This document shows, piece after piece, positions 1 through 7,923 of a stretch of 39,828 nucleotides of DNA. The translations under genes and the position numbers were made by a program. Source of the DNA: JAEYFP01 sp047602645 (GTDB lineage: Bacteria > Bacillota > Clostridia > Lachnospirales > Lachnospiraceae); NCBI GenBank assembly GCA_047602645.1, contig JASGGU010000031.1, forward strand, positions 1-39,828, given 5' to 3'. Within the stretch, counting starts at the first letter, position 1. Every line of letters begins with the position of its first letter. The notes beneath the pieces are model-generated. The model did not search any database and was not told the origin of the DNA. It worked only from the letters and a program-made list of their open reading frames with translations.

Positions 1-327
1 GGTGTCAAGTTTTTCGTACACGCTTTTTCAGGTCTGATGGCGGGTCTTGCGGGTGTTGTTCTGGCATCCCGGATGTATTCGGGACAGCCGACGGCAGGCG
101 ATGGCGCTGAGATGGATGCAATTGCCGCTGTTGTAGTCGGCGGCACGAGCATGGCGGGCGGCTCCGGCAAAATCGGCGGCACGATTATCGGCGGCTTGAT
201 TATCGGCATTATGAATAATGGATTAAATCTGCTGAATGTCAACTCGTTTTGGCAATATGTTGTGAAGGGTACGGTCATCCTGCTGGCTGTATTTATCGAT
301 TATGTAAGGAGCAAGAAGGCGAACTAA
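1..327 (+). CDS. ABC sugar transporter permease, C-terminal part (RbsC/XylH type)
   Basis: The reading frame is open from the first base, so the gene begins before the window; about 108 C-terminal residues are visible. The sequence is glycine- and small-residue-rich with hydrophobic stretches (LAGVVLASRMYSGQPTAGDG, then GGTSMAGGSGKIGGTIIGG), the signature of the C-terminal half of BPD_transp_2 permeases that import ribose, xylose or galactose-type monosaccharides. The last hydrophobic segment (about VVKGTVILLAVFIDYVRS) ends just before a short basic tail. The partner ATPase and binding protein would be expected upstream, outside the window. The binding-protein/kinase/regulator set that follows on the same strand may sense this importer's sugar, which is an inference from position only. 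The exact sugar cannot be read. Confidence 0.85.
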   Translation, partial: GVKFFVHAFSGLMAGLAGVVLASRMYSGQPTAGDGAEMDAIAAVVVGGTSMAGGSGKIGGTIIGGLIIGIMNNGLNLLNVNSFWQYVVKGTVILLAVFIDYVRSKKAN

Positions 328-334
328 AATTAAG

Positions 335-363
335 TTTTCAATTTGGAAAAATCATACTATAAT
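335..363 (+). promoter_or_regulatory. Candidate sigma-A promoter for the binding protein-kinase-regulator operon
   Basis: A perfect TATAAT (358-363) lies 17 bases after a poor -35, TTTTCA (335-340). It sits in the gap after the permease stop and about 120 bases before the lipoprotein start. The -10 is convincing; the -35 is weak, which would fit an activated promoter. Confidence 0.45.
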
Positions 364-369
364 AGAAAA

Positions 370-406
370 AAGGGAAACAAATATCGGGTGGGTATTTGTT
401 TTCCTT
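370..406 (+). promoter_or_regulatory. Stem-loop at the start of the leader
   Basis: AAGGGAAACAAATA (370-383) pairs with TATTTGTTTTCCTT (393-406): 14 pairs including one G-U, with a 9-base loop. No U-run follows, so it is a poor terminator for the upstream permease. It begins about where a transcript from the TATAAT at 358-363 would start, so it may be a 5' stabilising or regulatory hairpin. Confidence 0.45.
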
Positions 407-483
407 ATTGTAGGTGTATGGGAAAGAGAACTTTTGATGCAAAAAGCTTCGGCAGATGTCGCCGGAAGAGAAGGGGAGGGAGC

Positions 484-1491
484 ATGGAAGAGGAAATGGG
501 GAGGAGGAGTCTTAGGAGATTTCTCAGGACAGCACAGCCGGTTTTTATTGCGCTGTTGCTCTTTTTGCAGGCAGGCTGTGGCTGGAAGGAGGAGACTGCA
601 TTTTCAGGATTGGCCCCGGAGCTGCCGGAAAATCATGAACCGCGTGTGTTTGGTGCAACTTATATGCAGATGAACAATCCCTATTTCGAGATATTGAATA
701 ACAGTATCAAGGAGGTTGTCGAGTCAAACGGAGACATTTTGATCACACGAGATCCGGCAAAGGATCAGCAGAAGCAGAACGAGGAAATTATGGAAATGAT
801 TAAGGATGGTGTTTCGGCTATTTTTTTAAATACGGTTGATTGGAAAGCGGTGAAGCCGGCACTGATTGCATGTCATGAGGCAGGCGTTCCCGTGTTTGTC
901 ATGGATACGCCGGTTTACGACCAGGAATATACGATTTCTCTGATCGCCTCGGACAATTACAATGCGGGTGTGCAATGTGCCGCGGATCTGATGAAAAAAA
1001 TGCGCGGGGCAAAAATTGTGATACTCTATGATGAGAGCACAGGTTCAATCGTCAGCAGGATTCAAGGCTTTAAAGATACGATTGCCGGGCACCCTGCATA
1101 TGAAATTGTTTATGAAGAGCAGGGGATGGGGGAGTTGGAGGTCTCCATGGACGTTATGAATGAATTCTTGAAAAAGGGAATTGAATTTGACGTTGTCATG
1201 GGCGGAAATGATCCGTCCGCACTCGGTGCTCTCGCAGCGCTGCAGGCGAATCATATGGAGAAAAATGTGAAAATATATGGCGTGGACGGGTCCCCGGACG
1301 GTAAGACGATGATCAGGCAGGGCTATATGGAGGGGACCAGTGCACAGTCTCCAAAGCAGATCGGAAAAACGGTTGCAGAAAAGGCGTATGGATATTTAAA
1401 CGGTAAGACAATAGAAAAAAGTATCGTGATTCCGGTAACGCTGATTACAAAAGAAAATCTGGAGCAATACGATATGAACGGGTGGCAGTGA
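484..1491 (+). CDS. Sugar-binding lipoprotein, periplasmic-binding protein type I (sensor or transporter)
   Basis: About 335 residues. I chose the ATG at 484 because AGGGGAGGG lies just upstream; an in-frame ATG 12 bases later is possible, and earlier in-frame starts give no signal peptide at the N-terminus. From this start there is a basic N-terminus (GRRSLRRFLR), a hydrophobic core and a lipobox LQAGC with the lipidated Cys near residue 32. The body is a Peripla_BP_4 domain: MNNPYFEILNNSIKE at the start, DGVSAIFLN and GVPVFVMDTPV strands, and VMGGNDPSALGALAAL with YGVDGSPDG in the second lobe, as in ribose/galactose/xylose-binding proteins. The stop overlaps the kinase start by one base (TGATG), implying translational coupling. 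This suggests that it feeds ligand information to the kinase, like XylFII-LytS systems of clostridia, rather than serving transport alone. Confidence 0.85.
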   Translation: MEEEMGRRSLRRFLRTAQPVFIALLLFLQAGCGWKEETAFSGLAPELPENHEPRVFGATYMQMNNPYFEILNNSIKEVVESNGDILITRDPAKDQQKQNEEIMEMIKDGVSAIFLNTVDWKAVKPALIACHEAGVPVFVMDTPVYDQEYTISLIASDNYNAGVQCAADLMKKMRGAKIVILYDESTGSIVSRIQGFKDTIAGHPAYEIVYEEQGMGELEVSMDVMNEFLKKGIEFDVVMGGNDPSALGALAALQANHMEKNVKIYGVDGSPDGKTMIRQGYMEGTSAQSPKQIGKTVAEKAYGYLNGKTIEKSIVIPVTLITKENLEQYDMNGWQ

Positions 1492-2828
1492 TGCAGAACA
1501 AAAATACTTCTTCACAAAAAATAACGGCCGCAAAAACTGCAATGCTGTTTATCAATATAGCGGCTGTGCTCTTTGTCTCTCTGCTGATTTCGGTTACGAC
1601 AAAAAAAATATGCACACAATTTATCGCACGGGATTTTCTGGATGGTGTGAATGCGCTGCCCTCCAATCCGGCCCATCTTGTTTTATACTGTGTGTTGCTG
1701 CTGATCAGCCTCATAATTTCCTTCTGCGTCCGTGAAACCAGAGGCAGAACAAATAACAGGATTCTGTTTGTAACCTTTATCTGTGATATGATAATCGGAA
1801 TCTTCATCGTATATTTGCTTAACTTCAATTATAATGGTATTATCCTGCTCATATTTGCGGATATAGTTACTTATGCGAAGGATGAAAAGGGAAAATTTGT
1901 GCTGATGTTTATGGCAATCGGTATTTTTCTCGTGGCGGATTACGAGCTGATCTCCATCAGTTGGCGGCTTTTTTCCGTTTATTCATATATGAATTATTAT
2001 GAATCTGCGGTACAGCAGTATCTGCTCGGCATTTACAATGTGATGATTTCGATGAACATCGCCTCGTTTATTATTTACAGCGTCTGTGTCATTCAAGGGC
2101 AGCGCGGTACAATTCATGAGGTAAACATGCTGTATGACAAGCTGTCCGAGGCGAACCAGAGTCTCCAGAAAGCAAATACCCAATTGCAGGACTATGCGAT
2201 GATCACTGAAAAAATGGGGGAGACAAAGGAGCGCAACCGTTTGGCAAGAGAGATTCACGATACACTTGGTCATCTGCTGACGGGTATTTCGGCGGGGCTG
2301 GATGGCTGTATCGCTACGGTGCTGAAGTCGCCCGAGGATACAAAGCAGCAGCTTGAGGTCATTTCCGATGTGGCAAGGGAAGGGATTCGGGATGTCCGGC
2401 GATCGGTCAATGAGCTTCGGCCTGATTCGATGGAGCGGCTGGGACTGGAGTATGCGGTCACAAAAATGATCACTGACATCAATTCCCTGACACAGACTAA
2501 AATTTATCTGGATGCGTCGGTATCCAGACTGAAATATGACGAAGATGAAGAAAATGCGATCTACCGCGTGATCCAGGAGAGTATCACAAACTCGATCCGC
2601 CATGGAAACGCATCGGAAATCAGGGTGATTATGAAGGAGGAATGCTCGGAGCTGATCATTTTGATTCAGGACAACGGCACGGGCTGCAGCGAAATCAAAA
2701 AGGGATTTGGAACGAAGCATATGCAGGAGCGCATTAAAATGCTGGATGGAACAATTTCCTTTGACGGAAGCGCAGGATTTAAGGTGGAGGCGAGAATTCC
2801 GATCAGATGGGGGGAAGAATATGATTAA
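1491..2828 (+). CDS. Membrane sensor histidine kinase, NarL/HisKA_3 family
   Basis: About 445 residues from the ATG at 1491, which overlaps the previous stop; a GTG at 1482 in frame is an alternative. Roughly residues 15-205 hold about six hydrophobic segments (for example AVLFVSLLISV, VLYCVLLLISLIISF, IIGIFIVYLLNF, IASFIIYSVCVI) with no large extracytoplasmic domain. A short coiled coil (LSEANQSLQKANTQLQD) follows. The dimerisation/phosphotransfer motif is RNRLAREIHDTLGHLLTGIS, with the phospho-acceptor His at about residue 256. The ATPase domain has ESITNSIRHG (N box) and DNGTG with GFGTKHM (G boxes). The lack of an obvious sensory domain fits ligand sensing through the adjacent lipoprotein. 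It overlaps the response regulator by 8 bases. Confidence 0.9.
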   Translation: MQNKNTSSQKITAAKTAMLFINIAAVLFVSLLISVTTKKICTQFIARDFLDGVNALPSNPAHLVLYCVLLLISLIISFCVRETRGRTNNRILFVTFICDMIIGIFIVYLLNFNYNGIILLIFADIVTYAKDEKGKFVLMFMAIGIFLVADYELISISWRLFSVYSYMNYYESAVQQYLLGIYNVMISMNIASFIIYSVCVIQGQRGTIHEVNMLYDKLSEANQSLQKANTQLQDYAMITEKMGETKERNRLAREIHDTLGHLLTGISAGLDGCIATVLKSPEDTKQQLEVISDVAREGIRDVRRSVNELRPDSMERLGLEYAVTKMITDINSLTQTKIYLDASVSRLKYDEDEENAIYRVIQESITNSIRHGNASEIRVIMKEECSELIILIQDNGTGCSEIKKGFGTKHMQERIKMLDGTISFDGSAGFKVEARIPIRWGEEYD

Positions 2829-3501
2829 AGTATTGATAGCGGACGATCAGGAGCTGATCAGACAGGGCTTGCAGGTTGTGCTGAACAGCAGGGAAGGACT
2901 TGAGGTGACGGATGCGGTTGCTAACGGGCAGGAGGTCATTAAAAGCATTCGCAAAAACCGGCCGGACGTGATTCTGATGGATGTCAGAATGCCGAAGATG
3001 GACGGTGTGCAGTGTACAAAAATTATTAAAGAAAATTATACCCAGATTAAAATTATCATTTTAACGACATTTGATGATGACGAGTATGTTTATAACGCGC
3101 TGAAATACGGTGCCAGCGGTTATCTGCTCAAGGGAGTTTCAATGGATGAGCTGGTCAGTGCCGTATTTACCGTCTATAACGGACTTGCAATGATCAATCC
3201 GGATATTGCGGCGAAGGTTGTGAAGCTGTTTTCACAGATGGCCAAGGCAGATTATTCGATTCAGGTCGGTTCAAAGGGAGTCCGGGAAATTACCCGTGCG
3301 GAGTGGCGTGTGATCGAACAGGTAGAATATGGCGCATCCAATAAAGAGATCGCCGATACACTGAGGCTTTCCGAAGGAACGGTGCGCAATCATTTGAGCA
3401 CGATTCTGGGCAAGCTGAAGCTGCGGGACAGAACACAGCTTGCTATATGGGCCGTGCAGACGGGGGTCAGCAAGATGAGCCTGGAGAAGGATGATGAGTA
3501 A
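2821..3501 (+). CDS. Response regulator, NarL/FixJ (REC + LuxR-type HTH)
   Basis: 226 residues from the ATG at 2821, chosen because GGGGGGAAG precedes it and the receiver domain begins directly (MIKVLIADDQELIRQG). The receiver has the acidic pair D8/D9, phospho-acceptor D54 in VILMDVRMPKMDG, the conserved Thr in LTTFDDDEY and K104 in YLLKG. The C-terminal LuxR helix-turn-helix is about residues 150-215 (NKEIADTLRLSEGTVRNHLS). It should be phosphorylated by the overlapping kinase. Probable targets are its own operon and the neighbouring sugar importer, by analogy with sugar-sensing systems; no operator could be assigned. Confidence 0.93.
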   Translation: MIKVLIADDQELIRQGLQVVLNSREGLEVTDAVANGQEVIKSIRKNRPDVILMDVRMPKMDGVQCTKIIKENYTQIKIIILTTFDDDEYVYNALKYGASGYLLKGVSMDELVSAVFTVYNGLAMINPDIAAKVVKLFSQMAKADYSIQVGSKGVREITRAEWRVIEQVEYGASNKEIADTLRLSEGTVRNHLSTILGKLKLRDRTQLAIWAVQTGVSKMSLEKDDE

Positions 3502-4804
3502 ATGGCAGAGGGGTTTTGCCGCAATGGCTGTTTTGGCCGCAGCGGCAGTACTGGGCATATGCAGAAAAGAAAAAGAGACGGTAATTGTGCTGGAATTCGG
3601 GATGTTTGCCGGAAGCAATTGGGATGTCGCAAATGCGAACAGCTATGCCATTATTGATGAGGCGATCACAATGTTCGAACAGTCGAATCCGGGTGTTGCG
3701 GTGCATTATTCGAGCGGGATTATCAAGGAGGAATATTCGGAGTGGCTTTCACAAAAGGTTCTAAAGGGAGAAGCACCCGATGTATTTATGGTGCTGACAA
3801 ATGACTTTAACCAGTTTTCTTCTATCGGTATTATGAAGGATCTGGACACTCTGATGAATGAGGATGGGGAATTCGATGAGAGCCTTTATTATGCGAGCAC
3901 CCTGCATACGGGAAGATACTTAGGGCATCAGTATGCACTTCCATACGAGACGGTGCCGAGCCTGATGTTTGTAAATAAGACACTCCTCAACAAAAGCGGT
4001 TATGCTGTGCCTGACGAGGATTGGACATGGGAAGACTTTTACAGGCTTTGCAGAGAGGTGACAATGGACGTCGACGGTGACGGACTGTATGACCAGTTTG
4101 GAAGCTATAATTATACATGGGAGGATGCCGTGTATTCAAATGGGGCTGCTCTTTTCGATGCGGACGGAAGAAAAGCGTTTTTTACGGATGATACCGTTAT
4201 TGAAGCGATTAAATACTGGAAAAAGATTAATGATTTGAATCAGGGGCAAAAGGTGACTCAGGACGATTTTGACGGCGGTCATGTCGCCTTCATGCCGCTG
4301 CAGTTTTCGGATTACCGTACCTATAAAACCTATCCGTATAAAATAAAAAAATATACGACCTTCCAGTGGGACTGCATCACGATGCCTGCGGGACCGGAAG
4401 GCGGGAATACCTCGGAGATCAATACACTGCTTATGGGAATCAATTCCAAAACAAAGCATGAAAGGCTGGCGTGGGAATTTTTAAAGCTGCTGACCTATAA
4501 CGAAAGTATTCAGACAAATATTTTCAAGTATTCCCAAGGTGCTTCCGTGCTTAAAAGCGTAACCGAGTCGGACGAAGCGGAATCGATGATCCGCCAGGAT
4601 ATGGAGGAGGGGGAAAAAATCATTGACAACGGCCTTTTGAGCCGGGTGATTGAGGAAGGAACCGTTGCTCCGAAGTTCCAGAAATACAGCGAAGCACTGG
4701 CACTCGCGGACGGCGAAATCGGAAGGATCTTTGAGGACGACAAAAATGTGGACAGCACGTTGAAAATCTTCCAGCGTACAATCAGTAAGTATTTGAAGAA
4801 GTAG
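3491..4804 (+). CDS. Extracellular solute-binding protein, family 1 (no cognate permease beside it)
   Basis: Up to 437 residues; ATG codons at 3491 and 3494 are both possible, and GGAGAAGG at 3483-3490 fits the second better. The N-terminus has a hydrophobic stretch (AAMAVLAAAAVLGIC). The Cys at about 24 lies in LGIC, whose Ile before Cys is unusual for a lipobox, so lipidation is uncertain. The rest is a SBP_bac_1 fold: APDVFMVL, LPYETVPSLMFVNKTLL, DEDWTWEDFYRLCREVT, and WEFLKLLTYNESIQ late in the protein. Start and stop overlap neighbours: it begins inside the response regulator gene and its last 23 bases overlap the tail of the convergent AraC gene. With no permease nearby it may be a second ligand-binding part of the sensor system or may serve a distant CUT1 importer. 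Confidence 0.85.
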   Translation: MMSKWQRGFAAMAVLAAAAVLGICRKEKETVIVLEFGMFAGSNWDVANANSYAIIDEAITMFEQSNPGVAVHYSSGIIKEEYSEWLSQKVLKGEAPDVFMVLTNDFNQFSSIGIMKDLDTLMNEDGEFDESLYYASTLHTGRYLGHQYALPYETVPSLMFVNKTLLNKSGYAVPDEDWTWEDFYRLCREVTMDVDGDGLYDQFGSYNYTWEDAVYSNGAALFDADGRKAFFTDDTVIEAIKYWKKINDLNQGQKVTQDDFDGGHVAFMPLQFSDYRTYKTYPYKIKKYTTFQWDCITMPAGPEGGNTSEINTLLMGINSKTKHERLAWEFLKLLTYNESIQTNIFKYSQGASVLKSVTESDEAESMIRQDMEEGEKIIDNGLLSRVIEEGTVAPKFQKYSEALALADGEIGRIFEDDKNVDSTLKIFQRTISKYLKK

Positions 4805-6206
4805 CAGGCCCCTCTCCGGAGGGCGTTATTCCAAATTGCTTTTTATAGAGGTTTCTGAAATGCCGCACGTCCTCATAACCAAGCATGTGTGCGACTTCAT
4901 AGACTTTGTGGTTTTCCCGGAGCAGACTTGCGGCCTGCTCCATTTTTTTTGCGGTGAGATAGGAAATGAACGTCTGTCCTGTTTTTCTTTTAAAGAGCGT
5001 GCTGAAATAAGGCGGGCTTAAGAAAAAGTAGCTGGATACCTTTTCGAGAGAAAGCTCCTCCATTAAGTGAGAATCTATGAAAGCAAGCACCTCGGATATA
5101 TGAAATTCCGAACCGATGTGGATCGGCTCAAAATTATTCAGCGTATAAGTAAGCCACACATAAAACCATTCCTGCATTTCCTCAAAAGAGTCAATATTTA
5201 GGATTTCATATACCTCCATCCCTATTTTAATCCGCTGGGGACGCAGGACATACATGTCAAAAATCGTGTTCTTGATGCTGGAATAAAGAAGAATTAAATC
5301 ACATTTCATATTTTGCAGCGTATAGTTTTGTGTTTGGCATTCCTTAAACCACATTGTGACATATTGCAATGTATTTTTTCCTTTGCAGAATTCCATATCC
5401 GTTCGGATGGAGCGCTCAATCTCTACGAGCCGGGACGGCTTGCTGACAGAGGAGCTTGGCTTCGAAATTTCTTCATAAACCGCGCTCGGAGTGCGCAGGC
5501 GGTCGACATAATAGGTTTCATAGGCTTCGAAATACGAGGCATAGATGCCGCCCATTCCATGGTGGATCATTCCGAAATGACAGCGGATGGCATCGGATTC
5601 CCAGCCTTGTGCCGCTTTTGTGATAAGCTGCTTCCGCAGACGCCCGAGTGCATTCGGATCGGATGCTTTTTCGTAAAACAAAAGCAGGAGAAAGGAAGAC
5701 GGCTTGTGATATAGGATACACCGGGGACTGAAAAGTAACGCCTGCTCGCCAGCCGACAATAGTGTTTTTTCCATGATGAGCGGATGTCTGCTGTTTAAAT
5801 CGCGGAGCATCACTGCAAAAAAGTCATAGCTGTCAAGTGCGGGCTCTTCGAAACCTCGAAGTGTGACTGCCTGCTTAGAAGCAGTCAGTGTCTGAAAATA
5901 GGAAAGGCTTCTGTCGAGCGGGAAGGCAGGCTGCTCCCGTTCTTTCAGAAGGATCGTGAAGTTTTCGGGGATTTCTTCGCCGGAAAGGATGAGTGTGTCG
6001 GGAGAGACCCGGCCAATCCAGCCTTGCAGTTTATCCGCGACGACCTTTGGCAGTCCCGGGCTTAACAGAACGAGATCGGGAAAGCTTTCCGGGAAAAAGC
6101 ACGGTAAAAAACGGCGATAATTATAGATTTCGTATAAAATGCCGGGCTGTGCGGGATACTCTTTTTTGCGTTTGACAGAGGATATAATGGAAATAATATA
6201 ATACAT
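4782..6206 (-). CDS. AraC-family regulator, YesN-like without a recognisable phospho-acceptor
   Basis: 474 residues; the ATG at 6206 is preceded on the minus strand by AGGAAAGGATC. The last 100 residues are a clear AraC pair of helix-turn-helix motifs (LSLEKVSSYFFLSPPYFSTL and VYEVAHMLGYEDVRHFRNLY, then FGITPS). The first 240 residues do not show receiver signature residues. The order N-terminal alpha/beta-like region, middle region ending near SYFEAYETYYVD, then AraC resembles YesN-type regulators, so this may be a degenerate relative; that is inference. The gene is divergent from the CUT1 importer at 6404 and is the obvious candidate regulator of it. Its 3' end overlaps the convergent binding-protein gene by 23 bases. 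Confidence 0.85.
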   Translation of the reverse strand: MYYIISIISSVKRKKEYPAQPGILYEIYNYRRFLPCFFPESFPDLVLLSPGLPKVVADKLQGWIGRVSPDTLILSGEEIPENFTILLKEREQPAFPLDRSLSYFQTLTASKQAVTLRGFEEPALDSYDFFAVMLRDLNSRHPLIMEKTLLSAGEQALLFSPRCILYHKPSSFLLLLFYEKASDPNALGRLRKQLITKAAQGWESDAIRCHFGMIHHGMGGIYASYFEAYETYYVDRLRTPSAVYEEISKPSSSVSKPSRLVEIERSIRTDMEFCKGKNTLQYVTMWFKECQTQNYTLQNMKCDLILLYSSIKNTIFDMYVLRPQRIKIGMEVYEILNIDSFEEMQEWFYVWLTYTLNNFEPIHIGSEFHISEVLAFIDSHLMEELSLEKVSSYFFLSPPYFSTLFKRKTGQTFISYLTAKKMEQAASLLRENHKVYEVAHMLGYEDVRHFRNLYKKQFGITPSGEGPATSSNTY

Positions 6207-6241
6207 GAAAGATCCTTTCCTGCTTTACTATCGTGTTTTTT

Positions 6242-6269
6242 ATTATAACAGAGGACATGAAAAATACAA
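6242..6269 (-). promoter_or_regulatory. Promoter of the AraC gene at 4782-6206
   Basis: Read on the minus strand: TTGTAT (6269-6264), 16-base spacer, TATAAT (6247-6242), about 35 bases before the ATG at 6206. Confidence 0.55.
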
Positions 6270-6323
6270 ACTATTTTTTGCAAATATTAAAAAATACACC
6301 TATAGATTCCAAAGAATATCTCT

Positions 6324-6351
6324 TTGAACGTTGAAAAAGAATTGATAGTAT
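6324..6351 (+). promoter_or_regulatory. Promoter of the sugar importer at 6404-11181
   Basis: TTGAAC (6324-6329), 16-base spacer, TAGTAT (6346-6351). A second possible pair is TTGAAA (6331-6336) with GATTAT (6354-6359). Downstream, GGCTCA-aaa-TGAGCC (6368-6382) forms a small hairpin flanked by the direct repeats TAATAACG (6361-6368) and TGATAACG (6383-6390), which could be regulator contacts. Which promoter is used is not decidable from sequence. Confidence 0.45.
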
Positions 6352-6403
6352 GAGATTATCTAATAACGGCTCAAAATGAGCCTGATAACGAAGGGAGAAT
6401 TTT

Positions 6404-7813
6404 ATGAGAAACATGAAAAAGTTACTGGCAGTTTTATTGACAGGCTGTATGACTTTCTCACTGGCTGCCTGCGGAAGCAGTGCAGTACAAACCGCACCGG
6501 AAGAAACGGCAGCAGGGGAAGAAAGCGTATCGGCAGAAGAAGGAAGCGAACAGGCTGCAAGCGGGGAAAAGGTTCACATTAAGGTACAGTCCTGGCAGTA
6601 TGCGCTCGGCGACTACAAGGGTTTTTCAAGCGATGATGAGCTGACACAGGCAATTGCGGATGAATTTAATGCGACACATGACGATATCGAAGTGGAAGTT
6701 GTCATTATGCGTCAGGAGGATCACTATAATTCACTGAAGGTGGATTTGGCAGCAGGCAGCGCACCTGATGTTATCGGTATTGCGCCGGGCGCAGACTTAA
6801 ATCAGTACAAGTCACAGCTTGAGCCGCTTGCGCCTTATGCGGAGGCAGAATGGGGAAGCAGCTGGGCAGATCAGTTTACCGATGCCGCATTTTCAACAAT
6901 TAAATTATCCGGAGAGGAAATCTATGCGTTCCCAAGTGCAATGAGCGCTTCCGGTACGATTTGGTACAATCAGTCCCTGATGGAGCAGGGCGGTGTGAGC
7001 ACATTTCCTGCCACATGGGAGGAAATGAAAACCGCAGCGGATTCCCTGCGGGAAGCCGGTGAAATTCCGCTGATGTTCGGCGGCAAGGACGACTGGCAGA
7101 ATTATGATATGTTTATTACAATTATGGGAACGATCAATAAAGAGCTTTGTAACGATATCTTTGCAGCCGAGGGTGACTGGACGGATGCGGATGTTGTGAA
7201 GGCACTTGAATATTACCAAAAGCTGTACACGGACGGAATTGTGCAGGACGGCGCTCTTGCAACCTCCATGTACAATGAAGGCTATTCACAGTGGAAAGAT
7301 GATAACGGAAACAGCACGCTTCCGATGATTTTTAACGGGTCCTGGGATCTTGGCTCTTTAAAATCCACAAACGCCTACTATGATCAATTTTCCTCTTATG
7401 GAATCAACGCCGCAACCTTCCCTGCAATCGAAGGAAATGCGGGTGCTGTTTTATCTGCACCGGATGTTGCATGGGGAGTAAATGCGGCAAGCGCAAATAA
7501 AGATGCGGCATGGGAATTTGTAAGATGGCTCTGCTATGATATGCAGCAGGATGTCGTGGACGGACTCGGTTTCTTCAGTGTATTAAAAGAGTCTCCGGCA
7601 CCTACGGTTGAGCTTCCGGAGGATTATAAGGCGGCCTATGATATTATTTCCAGCGCGGCGGCAGGCGATCATGCAATCGGCTTCAGAAGTTCGTTCTATG
7701 CAGATCTGAATGCGGCATTATACGATCAGCTGCAGCTTCTCTCCACCGGAGATACGACACCGGCGGATGCGGCAGCAGCTATGGCTGAGGCAAGTGCGGC
7801 TGTAAGCAAGTAA
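6404..7813 (+). CDS. CUT1 sugar ABC transporter substrate-binding lipoprotein
   Basis: 469 residues; the ATG at 6404 follows AAGGGAG, and a second in-frame ATG at 6413 is possible. The signal peptide (KKLLAVLLTGCMTFSLAACG) contains two Cys with lipobox-like contexts, LLTGC at residue 15 and SLAAC at residue 23; the second, followed by GSS and a Glu/Ala-rich linker, is the likelier anchor. The SBP_bac_1 body includes SAPDVIGIAPGADL, IYAFPSAMSASGTIWYNQSL, PMIFNGSWDLG and a late AAWEFVRWLCYD. It binds a carbohydrate outside the membrane for the two permeases downstream. A strong stem-loop separates it from the permeases, typical of operons that make more binding protein than membrane subunits. 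The ligand is unknown; the downstream ADP-ribosylglycohydrolase-like gene suggests a glycoside or riboside. Confidence 0.92.
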   Translation: MRNMKKLLAVLLTGCMTFSLAACGSSAVQTAPEETAAGEESVSAEEGSEQAASGEKVHIKVQSWQYALGDYKGFSSDDELTQAIADEFNATHDDIEVEVVIMRQEDHYNSLKVDLAAGSAPDVIGIAPGADLNQYKSQLEPLAPYAEAEWGSSWADQFTDAAFSTIKLSGEEIYAFPSAMSASGTIWYNQSLMEQGGVSTFPATWEEMKTAADSLREAGEIPLMFGGKDDWQNYDMFITIMGTINKELCNDIFAAEGDWTDADVVKALEYYQKLYTDGIVQDGALATSMYNEGYSQWKDDNGNSTLPMIFNGSWDLGSLKSTNAYYDQFSSYGINAATFPAIEGNAGAVLSAPDVAWGVNAASANKDAAWEFVRWLCYDMQQDVVDGLGFFSVLKESPAPTVELPEDYKAAYDIISSAAAGDHAIGFRSSFYADLNAALYDQLQLLSTGDTTPADAAAAMAEASAAVSK

Positions 7814-7830
7814 ATTTGTAAAATCTTATG

Positions 7831-7880
7831 TGCGCCCGGACACAGGGTATTGCAGCTTTGCAGTCTGTGTTCGGCGCGCA
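7831..7880 (+). promoter_or_regulatory. Stem-loop between binding-protein and permease genes
   Basis: TGCGCCCGGACACAG (7831-7845) pairs with CTGTGTTCGGCGCGCA (7865-7880), about 15 pairs with one bulge. The loop can itself pair ATTGCA with TGCAGT. There is no U-run, so it should act as a 3' stabiliser/processing hairpin or partial terminator that lowers permease expression relative to the binding protein. Confidence 0.65.
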
Positions 7881-7923
7881 AAATGCACAGGTCCTCCATA
7901 AAGGAGAGATTAGGAGTAAATGT

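Noticed and set aside
370..406. Intrinsic terminator for the permease at the window start
   Set aside because: The stem is good but is followed by ATTGTAGG rather than a U-run, and it sits just downstream of a TATAAT.
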